A stretch of DNA of 64,000 nt from the NCBI RefSeq assembly GCF_002814235.1, contig NZ_PHSU01000022.1, forward strand, positions 1-64,000, in the 5' to 3' direction. The position numbers and the translations under genes were made by a program. Below the pieces are notes generated by a model. The model did no database searches. It was not told where the DNA came from and saw only the letters and a list, made by a program, of their open reading frames with translations. Below, piece after piece: positions 9,196 to 18,360 of this stretch. Position 1 is the stretch's first letter. Each line of letters opens with the position of its first letter. Origin of the DNA: Pseudomonas sp. QS1027 (lineage in GTDB: Bacteria; Pseudomonadota; Gammaproteobacteria; Pseudomonadales; Pseudomonadaceae).

Positions 9196-10110
9196 TTAAA
9201 TAGATGGCTTGCGGCCGCCGTGGGGCTGTTCGCGAGCCACGGTCAGGAATGGGTCCACCAGCGGCGGCCGGGCGGTGCCCCGGCGCCAGGCCAGGCCCAC
9301 GTCCAGGGTCTGGCTGAGGTCGGCCAGGGGCCGGGCTTCGATGATGTCGCCCTCCAGGGACCAGGGCCGGTAGGTCATGTCCGGCTGGATCGATACCCCC
9401 AGTCCGGCCGCCACCAGACTCCGTACCGCTTCGGTGGATGCGGTGCGCAGGGTGATCCGCGGTTGCAGGCCGGCGCCGCGCCACATGCGCTGGGCATTGC
9501 GGTCCATTTCATCGACATTGAGCTGGATCAGCGGCTCGCGGGCGACGTCGGCCAGGTTGATGCTGTCGTGTTCCAGCAGCGGGTGCTGGGCCGGCAGCCA
9601 CAGGCGATGGGGCGAATGGGTCAGGACCTCGGTCTGCAGGGCATGGCGGTCTTCGAGGTTGGAGAGGATCAGCACCCCGACATCGATCTCGCCGCTGACC
9701 AGCAAGTGCTCGATATAGGGGCGCTCGTCTTCCATCACGCGGATTTCCACGTTGGGGTAGGCGCGCTGGAAACGGGTCAGCAGGTCGGCGAGGTAGTAGC
9801 CGGCCACCAGGCTGGTCACGCCGATGGTCAGTTGCCCGGCGACCTGGTCGGTGCTCTGTTGCAGGCTGCGCTTGGCGTTGTCGACAGTGGCGAGGATCAG
9901 GTGGGCCTGGCGCAGGAACTGGTGGCCCTGGTGGGTCAGGGTCATGCCCTTGGCGTGGCGGTTGAACAGGCTGACGCCGATCTCCTGCTCCAACTGCTGG
10001 ATCGCCAGGGTCAGGGTCGACTGGGAAATGAACACCGCCTGGGCGGCGGCCGAGATCGAGCCGGTCTCGGCCACGGCGATAAAGTGACGGATCTGACGCA
10101 GGGTCATCAT
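9196..10110 (-). CDS. LysR-family transcriptional regulator
   Basis: A 304-aa LTTR with a winged helix-turn-helix at residues 1-60 (LRQIRHFIAVAETGSISAAA, SQSTLTLAIQQLEQEIG, LFNRHAKGMTLTHQG) and a C-terminal inducer-binding domain. Two Met codons begin the protein (10110 or 10107). It is encoded just upstream of, and parallel to, the aldehyde dehydrogenase/transporter operon. It is a candidate regulator of that operon, sensing a polyamine-derived ligand. This role is inferred from position only. Confidence 0.88.
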   Translation of the reverse strand: MMTLRQIRHFIAVAETGSISAAAQAVFISQSTLTLAIQQLEQEIGVSLFNRHAKGMTLTHQGHQFLRQAHLILATVDNAKRSLQQSTDQVAGQLTIGVTSLVAGYYLADLLTRFQRAYPNVEIRVMEDERPYIEHLLVSGEIDVGVLILSNLEDRHALQTEVLTHSPHRLWLPAQHPLLEHDSINLADVAREPLIQLNVDEMDRNAQRMWRGAGLQPRITLRTASTEAVRSLVAAGLGVSIQPDMTYRPWSLEGDIIEARPLADLSQTLDVGLAWRRGTARPPLVDPFLTVAREQPHGGRKPSI

Positions 10111-10217
10111 GGGGCGCGCACCGATGCCGGTTAGCCGGCAGGTTGTTTTTATGGATGCGAGCCAGTGTATATCTTTTTAATCGATGGCCTTGCAGGTGGC
10201 GGGCGCAAGTGGCGACC

Positions 10218-11885
10218 TCAGTGCGAACCGCCAGCCTTTGCCGCGTCATGAAAATGCGCCTGGCCCTTGCCCGCATGCTTGGCGCGGTACAAGGCGCGGT
10301 CCGCCAGGCCGAGCACGTCGCTCAGGTCCGGAGCATCCAGGGGCCACAGCGCGCCGCCGATGCTGCAACCGATCCAGGCGGGGACATCGTGGACCCGGAA
10401 TGATTGCCCCAGGCTGGCGAGCACACGCTCGGCAATGCTGCGTGCCTGGTCGACGGCATCGTGGCGGGGCACTTGCAGGACCATCAGGAATTCGTCGCCA
10501 CCCAGGCGTGCCACCAGGTCGCCTTCGCGCAGGCAGACGCGCAAGCGACTTGCCACTTCCCTGAGCAGCTCATCGCCGCCGGCATGGCCGAACTGGTCGT
10601 TGATCGGCTTGAAACCGTCGAGGTCCAGGTAGAGCAAGGCCAGGTAATGGTTCTGTGCCTGGCTGCGCTGCTGGGCGCGGGGCAGGTATTTCTCCAGGGC
10701 GGCGCGGTTCGGCAGGCCGGTCAGGGCATCATGGTGGGCCAGGCTTTCCATCATCCCCAGGGCGGTCTGGTGATTGCTCAGGCTGTCCACCAGATGGCGG
10801 ATCGATTGGCTCAACTGGGCGATTTCCCGGGTGCCCCTGACTTCGGGAATCTCCATGGACTCACCCAGGCTCAAACGGTCGGCGGCCCGGGCGATGGCAT
10901 GCAGCGGCCGGGTAAACCAGGTGGCCAGCAACCAGCCGATAAAGGCGATAACCACCGCCAGGGCAATGCCCCAGACCAGGATATCGCGCTGCAATGCCTT
11001 GGCCGGCGCGTAGGCCTCATCGAGCGTCTGGCGCGCCACCACGGTCCAGCCCAGTCCGCTATAGCTGCCGTAGCCACGACTCACGGCAATGCCCGTGAGG
11101 TAGTCCTGGCCGTCCGGCCAGCGCTGGACGCCCCAACGGGTCTGTTGGTTGCCGAGGTCATCGAGCAAGGGCAGGGGCAGTGCCTGGCCGATCGACTCCT
11201 TGGGGCCGAGGATGACCTGGTGGTTGGCGGCGAGGACAAAAAACTCTTCCTTGCGCCGGATCAGCAGGGGTTCGAGCAACGACCGGCGCAGCTCTTCGGC
11301 CCAGCCCCAGGAGAGGTGCGCGGCGAGGACGCCGACTTTATTTTGTGACGGTATGTTGCTGAGTTCGTCGCTGAACACCGGCAGGCTGATGTCGACGAAC
11401 TTCATGGCCTCGCCACTGGGGTTGGGCAGCAGTTTGGACAGTAGCTTGGCGTCATGCACATCACCGACGAACAACCGTTCCCGGCCCTGGCTGAACACCG
11501 GCCGCTCGCCGATATTGGCCTGTTCGAGAATGCCTTGGGTCGCGGCCTTGACCACCCCGTCGGGGGCGACGAAACCGACCCAGGCGATGCTCGGGAACTC
11601 CGCCTGCAAATGGTCGAGCAGGTGGCGGATCTGCTGGGTGTCCGAGGCTTGCTGGATGACCTGGAGCCGACTGATGACGCTCAGCAGGTGAATCCGGCTG
11701 GCCATGTCGCGGTCCAGTCGATCCGACATCTGGTAGGCATTTTCGGCCAGATCCTGGCCAATTTCGCGGATCATCCTTGAACTGGAGTCGTGGCTGATCA
11801 GCGAGCCCAGCAACCAGCTCAGCAAGCCGACCAACAAGGCGATCATCAGCGCGAAACGACTGCGCAGGCTGGGCAGGACGGGCAT
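10218..11885 (-). CDS. Membrane diguanylate cyclase (sensor-HAMP-GGDEF)
   Basis: A 555-aa protein. A membrane helix lies at about residues 11-33, then a roughly 270-residue periplasmic sensor (double Cache-like by size and position), a second helix at about 303-325, a HAMP region, and a C-terminal GGDEF domain with an intact RLGGDEFLMV active site. An RxxD inhibitory site (REGD) lies exactly five residues before GGDEF, so c-di-GMP feedback is likely. It should make c-di-GMP in response to a periplasmic signal. It is transcribed divergently from wspA, so two c-di-GMP synthases sit within 10 kb. The sensed ligand is unknown. Confidence 0.9.
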   Translation of the reverse strand: MPVLPSLRSRFALMIALLVGLLSWLLGSLISHDSSSRMIREIGQDLAENAYQMSDRLDRDMASRIHLLSVISRLQVIQQASDTQQIRHLLDHLQAEFPSIAWVGFVAPDGVVKAATQGILEQANIGERPVFSQGRERLFVGDVHDAKLLSKLLPNPSGEAMKFVDISLPVFSDELSNIPSQNKVGVLAAHLSWGWAEELRRSLLEPLLIRRKEEFFVLAANHQVILGPKESIGQALPLPLLDDLGNQQTRWGVQRWPDGQDYLTGIAVSRGYGSYSGLGWTVVARQTLDEAYAPAKALQRDILVWGIALAVVIAFIGWLLATWFTRPLHAIARAADRLSLGESMEIPEVRGTREIAQLSQSIRHLVDSLSNHQTALGMMESLAHHDALTGLPNRAALEKYLPRAQQRSQAQNHYLALLYLDLDGFKPINDQFGHAGGDELLREVASRLRVCLREGDLVARLGGDEFLMVLQVPRHDAVDQARSIAERVLASLGQSFRVHDVPAWIGCSIGGALWPLDAPDLSDVLGLADRALYRAKHAGKGQAHFHDAAKAGGSH

Positions 11886-11932
11886 GAACTGGGTTCCTAG
11901 AATGGATGGATCAAGGATGACACACGCTCGGC

Positions 11933-11964
11933 TATACTGCCCCTCATTTGAATGGCTCTAGAGG
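11933..11964 (+). promoter_or_regulatory. Likely -10 and ribosome site deciding the wspA GTG start
   Basis: TATACT at 11933-11938 resembles a sigma-70 -10 box; no good -35 is obvious. GAGG at 11961-11964 lies seven bases before GTG at 11972, favouring that codon over the TTG at 11948 that also opens the frame. Confidence 0.4.
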
Positions 11965-11971
11965 ACTGCGA

Positions 11972-13594
11972 GTGAAGAACTGGACGTTGCGCCAACGAAT
12001 ATTGGCAAGCTTTGCCGTCATCATCGCGATCATGCTGCTGATGGTGGTGGCTTCGTATTCCCGGCTGCTGTCGATCGAGTCCAGCGAGGAAAGTGTGCGC
12101 ACCGACGCCATTCCCGGGGTTTACTACAGCACCATGATCCGCAGTGCCTGGGTCGACAGTTATGTCCTGACCCAGCAACTGCTGGGATTCAGCGCCGACG
12201 GCGTTATCAGTGCCGCTGACCAGGCGCAGTTCAAGGGCTTCGAAAACCGTCTGAACGTGCAGATCGAGAACTACCAGAAGACCATTTTCAGTCAGGAAGA
12301 CCAAGTGGCCTTCGACGTATTCAAGCGTGAGCGGGTGGCTTACGACAAGTTGCTGGCCAGCGTGCTCGATCTCTATCAGCACAAGCAGAACGACCAGGCT
12401 ATCCGGATGTTCAACGAGCAATTGGCGCCTGCCTGGGCCGAAGGTCGTAAGCAACTCAATGACATCATCGACCAGAACAAGGACGTCGCCGACCAGGACA
12501 CGGACTCGATTTCCGCCGCCGTATCAGCGGCGAAACTCAGCATGGGCATTTCCTTGCTGATCGCGGTGCTCGCCGCCGGCCTCTGCGGCCTGCTGCTGAT
12601 GCGGGCGATCATGGCGCCGATGCAGCGAATTGTCGAAATCCTTGAAATCATGCGCACCGGTGACTTGAGCAGCCGTCTGAACCTGGCGCGCAAGGACGAG
12701 TTCGGGGCGGTGGAAACCGGCTTCAACGACATGATGACTGAATTGACGGCCCTGGTTTCCCAGGCCCAGCGCTCTTCGGTGCAGGTCACCACCTCGGTCA
12801 CGGAAATCGCCGCCACGTCCAAGCAGCAGCAGGCCACGGCGACTGAAACCGCCGCGACCACCACCGAGATCGGTGCGACTTCGCGGGAAATCGCCGCGAC
12901 CTCCCGCGACCTGGTGCGGACCATGACCGAGGTGTCCACCGCCGCCGACCAGGCCTCGGTGCTGGCCGGTTCCGGCCAGCAAGGGCTGGCGCGCATGGAA
13001 GAAACCATGCATTCGGTGATGGGCGCCGCCGACCTGGTGAACTCCAAGCTGGCGATCCTCAACGAGAAAGCCGGCAACATCAACCAGGTGGTGGTGACCA
13101 TCGTCAAGGTCGCCGACCAGACCAACCTGTTGTCCCTCAACGCCGCCATCGAGGCGGAAAAGGCCGGTGAGTACGGTCGCGGTTTTGCCGTGGTCGCCAC
13201 CGAAGTGCGGCGCCTGGCGGACCAGACCGCCGTCGCCACCTACGACATCGAACAGATGGTCCGCGAGATCCAGTCGGCGGTGTCCGCCGGGGTCATGGGC
13301 ATGGACAAGTTCTCCGAGGAAGTGCGCCGCGGCATGTTCGAAGTGCAGCAGGTCGGCGAGCAACTGTCGCAGATCATCCATCAGGTCCAGGCCCTGGCGC
13401 CGCGGGTGCTGATGGTCAACGAAGGCATGCAGGCCCAGGCCACCGGTGCCGAACAGATCAACCTCGCCCTGGTGCAACTGGGCGATGCCAGCAGCCAGAC
13501 CGTCGAATCCCTGCGCCAGGCCAGTTTCGCCATCGACGAGCTGAGCCAGGTCGCGGTAGGCCTGCGCAGCGGCGTCTCGCGTTTCAAAGTCTGA
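11972..13594 (+). CDS. wspA: WspA, membrane methyl-accepting surface sensor
   Basis: A 540-aa MCP: TM1 at about 10-29, a periplasmic four-helix-type domain, TM2 at about 190-212, HAMP, then a long coiled-coil signalling domain with the tip QTNLLSLNAAIEAEKAGEYG near residue 385. In the Wsp pathway it senses surface contact or envelope stress and controls the WspE kinase. GTG start at 11972 (VKNWTLRQRI) is chosen because of its GAGG site. Its stop overlaps the wspB start (TGATG), and the six genes that follow reproduce the known wsp order. Confidence 0.95.
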   Translation: MKNWTLRQRILASFAVIIAIMLLMVVASYSRLLSIESSEESVRTDAIPGVYYSTMIRSAWVDSYVLTQQLLGFSADGVISAADQAQFKGFENRLNVQIENYQKTIFSQEDQVAFDVFKRERVAYDKLLASVLDLYQHKQNDQAIRMFNEQLAPAWAEGRKQLNDIIDQNKDVADQDTDSISAAVSAAKLSMGISLLIAVLAAGLCGLLLMRAIMAPMQRIVEILEIMRTGDLSSRLNLARKDEFGAVETGFNDMMTELTALVSQAQRSSVQVTTSVTEIAATSKQQQATATETAATTTEIGATSREIAATSRDLVRTMTEVSTAADQASVLAGSGQQGLARMEETMHSVMGAADLVNSKLAILNEKAGNINQVVVTIVKVADQTNLLSLNAAIEAEKAGEYGRGFAVVATEVRRLADQTAVATYDIEQMVREIQSAVSAGVMGMDKFSEEVRRGMFEVQQVGEQLSQIIHQVQALAPRVLMVNEGMQAQATGAEQINLALVQLGDASSQTVESLRQASFAIDELSQVAVGLRSGVSRFKV

Positions 13595-14112
13595 TGAGCG
13601 AGTGGGTGGCTAAACGCGTCGCCAGCGCGCAGCCCAGGAACAGCCTGTTCCTGGTCTTTCGCATCAACGGCGAACGCTATGCCCTGGAGGCCATGGAAGT
13701 GGCCGAAGTGCTGCCGCGCCTGCAACTCAAGCCCATTGCCCAGGCACCGGCCTGGGTCGCGGGCGTGTTGGCCCACCGTGGCGCAATGGTCCCGGTGATC
13801 GACGTCAGCGCCATGACCTTCGGCCAGCCGGCGGCGGCCCGGACCAGCACGCGGTTGGTGCTGGTGCATTACCGTCCCGCCGGCGAGGTGCCCAGGCGGC
13901 TGCTCGGGCTGATTCTCGAACAGGCCACCGATACCCTGCGCTGCAACCCGGCGGACTTCCGGCCCTATGGTCTGGACAACCGCGACGCGCCCTACCTGGG
14001 GCCGGTACGCGAAGATGCCCAGGGCCTGTTGCAACGCATTCGGGTCAACGACCTGCTCAATGCCGAGGTGCGCGCGCTGTTGTTTCCGGCGGTGGATGAG
14101 GGGCGCCCATGA
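13594..14112 (+). CDS. wspB: WspB, CheW-like scaffold
   Basis: A 172-aa single CheW domain (LVFRINGERYALEAMEVAEV, PAWVAGVLAHRGAMVPVIDV). It should bridge receptor WspA and histidine kinase WspE at the membrane. The wspA stop and wspB start share an A, and its end overlaps wspC (ATGA), so translation is coupled. It is one of two CheW-type proteins in this operon; the other is WspD. Confidence 0.93.
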   Translation: MSEWVAKRVASAQPRNSLFLVFRINGERYALEAMEVAEVLPRLQLKPIAQAPAWVAGVLAHRGAMVPVIDVSAMTFGQPAAARTSTRLVLVHYRPAGEVPRRLLGLILEQATDTLRCNPADFRPYGLDNRDAPYLGPVREDAQGLLQRIRVNDLLNAEVRALLFPAVDEGRP

Positions 14113-15383
14113 GTGACGACCAGCGCTTTTTCGACTTCCTCAAGCACCGCATCGGCCTTGATGTCGCCTCGGTCGGCCCGGCGATTATCGAGCGTGCCGT
14201 GCGCCAGCGTTGCACTCAGTTGCAGATGCCTTCGGCGGACCACTACTGGACCCGCTTGCAGACCAGCGGTGACGAACAGCAAGCGCTGATCGAAGCGGTG
14301 ATCGTCCCGGAAACCTGGTTCTTCCGTTACCCGGAATCCTTTTCCACCCTGGCGCGCCTGGCCAGCGAACGGTTGGCGCAGATCAAGGGCATGCGCGCCT
14401 TGAAGATCCTCAGCCTGCCCTGTTCCACCGGCGAAGAGCCCTATTCGATCGCCATGGCGCTGCTCGATGCGGGCCTGGCGCCGCACCAGTTCAAGGTTGA
14501 CGGCATCGACGTCAGCCCGCTGTCGGTGGAGCGGGCCAAGCGCGCGGTGTACGGCAAGAATTCCTTTCGCGGCCAGGGGCTGGAGTTTCGCGAGCGGCAC
14601 TTCACCGCGCTGGCTGACGGTTACCGGCTCAGCGAGCGGGTCCGCGAACAGGTACGTTTGCAGAGCGGCAACCTGCTCGATCCCGAGTTGCGGGCGGGCG
14701 AGGTCTATGACTTCGTGTTCTGCCGCAACCTGCTGATCTATTTCGACCTGGCGACGCAACGCCAGGTCTTCGACATTCTCAAGCGCCTCACCCACGTGGA
14801 CGGCGTGCTGTTTATCGGCCCGGCCGAGGGCAACCTGCTGGGGCGGATGGGCATGCGCTCCATCGGCGCGGCGCAGTCCTTTGCCTTTCGCCGCGCGACG
14901 GAAGTCGAGCCCCAACCCCCGCCGGTGATCGTCCCGCCGCCTTTGCCGGTGCGTGTGTCGCAACCCGTCAGCGCGCCGGTGTTGCCTCTGCGCCGACCGT
15001 TCGCCCCCAGCGCGGTGTTCACGCCCGCCGCGCCAGTGTCGCTGGTCTCGAACGACGCGGCCGGCCTGCTGGCGCGGATTGCCACCCTGGCCAACGAAGG
15101 CAACGGCGCCCAGGCGCGCCAGGCCTGCGAAACCTACCTGCGCCAACACGAGCCGGTGGCCCAGGTCTTCTACTGGCTGGGCCTGCTGAGTGACGTGGCC
15201 GGCAGTGCGCTGGAGGCCCAGGGCTTTTATCGCAAGGCCTTGTACCTGGAACCGCAACATCCCGAGGCCCTTGTCCACCTGGCGGCCCTGCTGGCCTCCC
15301 AGGGTGATGCGGCAGGTGCCCGGCGATTGCAGGAGCGCGCCGCCCGTAGCGAGCGCACCGCTGACAGTGAGCGTAAACGATGA
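14109..15383 (+). CDS. wspC: WspC, CheR-like MCP methyltransferase with TPR tail
   Basis: A 424-aa protein. CheR N-terminal helices and the SAM-binding domain occupy residues 1-275 (motif LSLPCSTGEEPYSIAMALLD near residue 100, CRNLLIYFD near 205). A Pro-rich linker at about 270-300 leads to TPR-like repeats (YWLGLLSDVAGSALEAQGFY, ALYLEPQHPEALVHLAALLA) to the end. It methylates glutamates on WspA, raising pathway output, against the esterase WspF. It overlaps both neighbours by 4 nt. Confidence 0.94.
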   Translation: MSDDQRFFDFLKHRIGLDVASVGPAIIERAVRQRCTQLQMPSADHYWTRLQTSGDEQQALIEAVIVPETWFFRYPESFSTLARLASERLAQIKGMRALKILSLPCSTGEEPYSIAMALLDAGLAPHQFKVDGIDVSPLSVERAKRAVYGKNSFRGQGLEFRERHFTALADGYRLSERVREQVRLQSGNLLDPELRAGEVYDFVFCRNLLIYFDLATQRQVFDILKRLTHVDGVLFIGPAEGNLLGRMGMRSIGAAQSFAFRRATEVEPQPPPVIVPPPLPVRVSQPVSAPVLPLRRPFAPSAVFTPAAPVSLVSNDAAGLLARIATLANEGNGAQARQACETYLRQHEPVAQVFYWLGLLSDVAGSALEAQGFYRKALYLEPQHPEALVHLAALLASQGDAAGARRLQERAARSERTADSERKR

Positions 15384-16066
15384 GCGGTTTGACAGCCTTG
15401 AACCTGACCCACCACGACGCCGAGAAAATCGACGATTGCTGGAACCGCATCGGCATCCACGGCGACAAATCCTGCCCGCTGCTGATCGAACATATCCACT
15501 GCCGTAACTGTGCGGTGTATTCCGCCGCCGCCACGCGTCTGCTGGACCGCTATTCGTTGCAACAGGAGCGACCCGAGCAGGGTGCGGCGGTCGAGGTCGA
15601 GCGTGATGTGGTCACCCGCTCGCTGCTGATGTTCCGCCTCGGCGAGGAATGGCTGGGCCTGGCCACCCGCTGCCTGGTGGAAGTCGCGCCGCTGCAGCCT
15701 ATTCATTCCCTGCCGCACCAGCGTTCGCGGGCCTTGCTCGGTGTGGCCAACGTGCGCGGTGCCTTGGTGGCCTGCCTGTCGCTGGTGGAGTTGCTCGGGC
15801 TGGATGCCTCGATCACGGCCACGCCGGGTGGCCGGGTCATGCCGCGCATGCTGATCGTCGGTGCCCAGGGCGGTCCGGTGGTGCTGCCGGTGGACGAGGT
15901 GGACGGTATCCATGCCATCGACCAGCGCCTGCTCGACAGTGCCAGCGCCGCCGGCCCCCAGGCCAGTGCACGGTTCACTCGTGGTGTCCTGCCGTTCAGG
16001 GGGCGCAGCCTGCGTTGGCTGGATGAAGAGCAATTGCTGTCGGCCGTGACCCGGAGCTTCACATGA
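15380..16066 (+). CDS. wspD: WspD, second CheW-like scaffold
   Basis: A 228-aa protein with a variable N-terminus holding a Cys-containing segment (HCRNCAVYSAAATRLLDRY, residues 39-57), then a CheW domain (LMFRLGEEWLGLATRCLVEV to the end). It is expected to work with WspB in clustering WspA and WspE. The Cys pair in the N-terminal extension (IHCRNCAVY) is a family feature of unknown role. It overlaps wspC and wspE by ATGA. Confidence 0.93.
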   Translation: MSGLTALNLTHHDAEKIDDCWNRIGIHGDKSCPLLIEHIHCRNCAVYSAAATRLLDRYSLQQERPEQGAAVEVERDVVTRSLLMFRLGEEWLGLATRCLVEVAPLQPIHSLPHQRSRALLGVANVRGALVACLSLVELLGLDASITATPGGRVMPRMLIVGAQGGPVVLPVDEVDGIHAIDQRLLDSASAAGPQASARFTRGVLPFRGRSLRWLDEEQLLSAVTRSFT

Positions 16067-18360
16067 CCCCCGATCAAATGCGCGATTCGTCGCTGCTGGA
16101 ATTGTTCAGCCTGGAGGCCGAGGCCCAGACCCAGGTGCTCAGCGCCGGCCTGCTGGCCCTGGAGCGCAACCCGACCCAGGCCGATCAGCTCGAAGCCTGC
16201 ATGCGTGCGGCCCATTCGCTCAAGGGCGCGGCTCGGATTGTCGGTGTGGATGCCGGAGTCAGCGTCGCCCATGTGATGGAAGACTGCCTGGTCAGCGCCC
16301 AGGAAGGTCGCCTGTACTTGCAAGCGGAACATATCGATGCCTTGCTGCACGGCACCGACTTGCTGATGCGCATCGCCACGCCCAGCGCCAATGTCGGGCC
16401 GGTGGAGATCGAAGCCTATGTCCTGCGGTTGCAGGCGTTGCTCGATCCCGCGGCGGCCCCTGCCCGGGTGCTGCCGACGGCGCCCGAGCCGGCGCAAGTC
16501 GCGTTCGTGCCGCCTGTAGCCCTTGACCTTGAAATGCCGTCTCTTGAAACCGTGCTGGCGGACACCCCGTTACCGGAGCTGGCGACCCCGGGCCGCCGGG
16601 TCGCCGAAGGCGGCGAACGGGTATTACGGGTCACTGCCGAACGCTTGAACAGCCTGCTCGATTTGTCGAGCAAATCCCTGGTGGAAACCCAGCGCCTCAA
16701 GCCGTACCTGGCGACGATGCAGCGGGTGCGGCGAATGCAGGACAAAGGCCTGCGGGCCCTGGACCAGCTCAGTGATCACTTGAAGAGCGTCGGCCTGAGC
16801 CTTGAAGCCGAGGAAGCCCTGGGTGATGCCCGGCGTTTGCTGGCCGAGTCCCAGCAGATGCTGACGGCGCAAACCCTGGAGCTGGACGAGTTCGGCTGGC
16901 AGGCCAGCCAGCGGGCCCAGGTGCTCTATGACACCGCGCTGGCCTGTCGCATGCGGCCCTTTGCCGATGTCCTCGGCGGCCAGGTGCGGATGGTCCGGGA
17001 CCTGGGCCGCAGCCTGGGCAAGCAGGTGCGGTTGGAAATCGAAGGGGAGAAGACCCAGGTCGACCGCGACGTGCTGGAAAAGCTCGAAGCGCCGCTGACC
17101 CATCTGCTGCGCAATGCCGTGGACCATGGCATCGAAAGCCCGGAACTGCGGGTGCTGGCCGGGAAACCGGCGGAAGGCCTGATTCGTCTGCGGGCCTCGC
17201 ACCAGGCCGGGCTGCTGGTGCTGCAATTGAGCGATGACGGCGCCGGGGTGGACCTGGAGCGGGTTCGTCGCAGCGTTGTCGAGCGGCATTTGTCCCCGGC
17301 CGAGACCGCCGCGCAACTGAGCGAAGAGGAGTTGCTGAGCTTCCTCTTCCTGCCGGGGTTCAGCCTGCGGGACAAGGTCACCGAAGTCTCCGGGCGCGGG
17401 GTCGGCCTCGACGCGGTGCAGCACATGGTCCGCCAGTTGCGCGGTGCCGTGGTGCTGGAGCAGACGGCGGGGCAGGGCAGCCGTTTCCACCTCGAAGTGC
17501 CGCTGACCTTGTCGGTGGTGCGCAGCCTGGTGGTGGAGGTCGGCGGCGAGGCCTATGCCTTTCCCCTGGCCCATATCGAACGCATGTGCGACCTGGCGCC
17601 CGAGGACATTGTGCAACTCGAGGGGCGCCAGCACTTCTGGCACGAAGGCCGGCATGTCGGCTTGGTGGCGGCTAGCCAGTTGTTGCAGCGCCCGGCCAGC
17701 GAACACCATGATGGCAACCTCAAGGTCGTGGTGATCCGCGAGCGCGATGCGGTCTATGGGGTCGAGGTCGAGCGCTTTATCGGCGAGCGCACCCTGGTGG
17801 TGCTGCCGCTGGACCCGCGCCTGGGCAAGGTCCAGGATATTTCTGCCGGGGCGTTGCTCGACGACGGTTCGGCGGTGCTGATCGTCGACGTCGAAGACAT
17901 GCTGCGTTCAGTGGATAAACTGCTCAACACCGGTCGCCTGGAACGTATCGACCGGCGCAATCGCCAGGCCAGCGAGGCCGTGCGCAAGCGTGTGCTGGTG
18001 GTCGACGACTCCCTGACCGTGCGCGAACTGCAACGCAAACTGCTGCTCAACCGGGGTTACGAGGTGGCGGTCGCGGTGGATGGCATGGACGGTTGGAACG
18101 CCCTGCGCGCCGAAGACTTCGACCTGTTGATCACCGATATCGATATGCCACGAATGGACGGGATTGAATTGGTCACACTCTTGCGCAAAGACACTCGCTT
18201 GCAGTCGCTGCCGGTCATGGTGGTGTCCTACAAGGACCGTGAAGAGGATCGTCGACGTGGACTGGACGCCGGAGCCGACTATTATCTGGCCAAGGCCAGT
18301 TTTCATGACGACGCCTTGCTGGATGCCGTGGTCGAGCTGATCGGGGGAGCTCAGGGATGA
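16063..18360 (+). CDS. wspE: WspE, hybrid CheA-type histidine kinase with receiver
   Basis: A 765-aa protein. The HPt domain carries the phospho-His in AAHSLKGAARIVG (about residue 50). A dimerisation/ATPase core follows, with N-box HLLRNAVDHGIE (about 345) and G-boxes DDGAGVDLERVRR and VSGRGVGLDAV. Then come a CheW-like domain (about 485-620) and a C-terminal receiver (about 643-765) with phospho-Asp in LLITDIDMPRMDG and Lys in YYLAKAS. It phosphorylates WspR (activation) and WspF (feedback). Confidence 0.95.
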   Translation: MTPDQMRDSSLLELFSLEAEAQTQVLSAGLLALERNPTQADQLEACMRAAHSLKGAARIVGVDAGVSVAHVMEDCLVSAQEGRLYLQAEHIDALLHGTDLLMRIATPSANVGPVEIEAYVLRLQALLDPAAAPARVLPTAPEPAQVAFVPPVALDLEMPSLETVLADTPLPELATPGRRVAEGGERVLRVTAERLNSLLDLSSKSLVETQRLKPYLATMQRVRRMQDKGLRALDQLSDHLKSVGLSLEAEEALGDARRLLAESQQMLTAQTLELDEFGWQASQRAQVLYDTALACRMRPFADVLGGQVRMVRDLGRSLGKQVRLEIEGEKTQVDRDVLEKLEAPLTHLLRNAVDHGIESPELRVLAGKPAEGLIRLRASHQAGLLVLQLSDDGAGVDLERVRRSVVERHLSPAETAAQLSEEELLSFLFLPGFSLRDKVTEVSGRGVGLDAVQHMVRQLRGAVVLEQTAGQGSRFHLEVPLTLSVVRSLVVEVGGEAYAFPLAHIERMCDLAPEDIVQLEGRQHFWHEGRHVGLVAASQLLQRPASEHHDGNLKVVVIRERDAVYGVEVERFIGERTLVVLPLDPRLGKVQDISAGALLDDGSAVLIVDVEDMLRSVDKLLNTGRLERIDRRNRQASEAVRKRVLVVDDSLTVRELQRKLLLNRGYEVAVAVDGMDGWNALRAEDFDLLITDIDMPRMDGIELVTLLRKDTRLQSLPVMVVSYKDREEDRRRGLDAGADYYLAKASFHDDALLDAVVELIGGAQG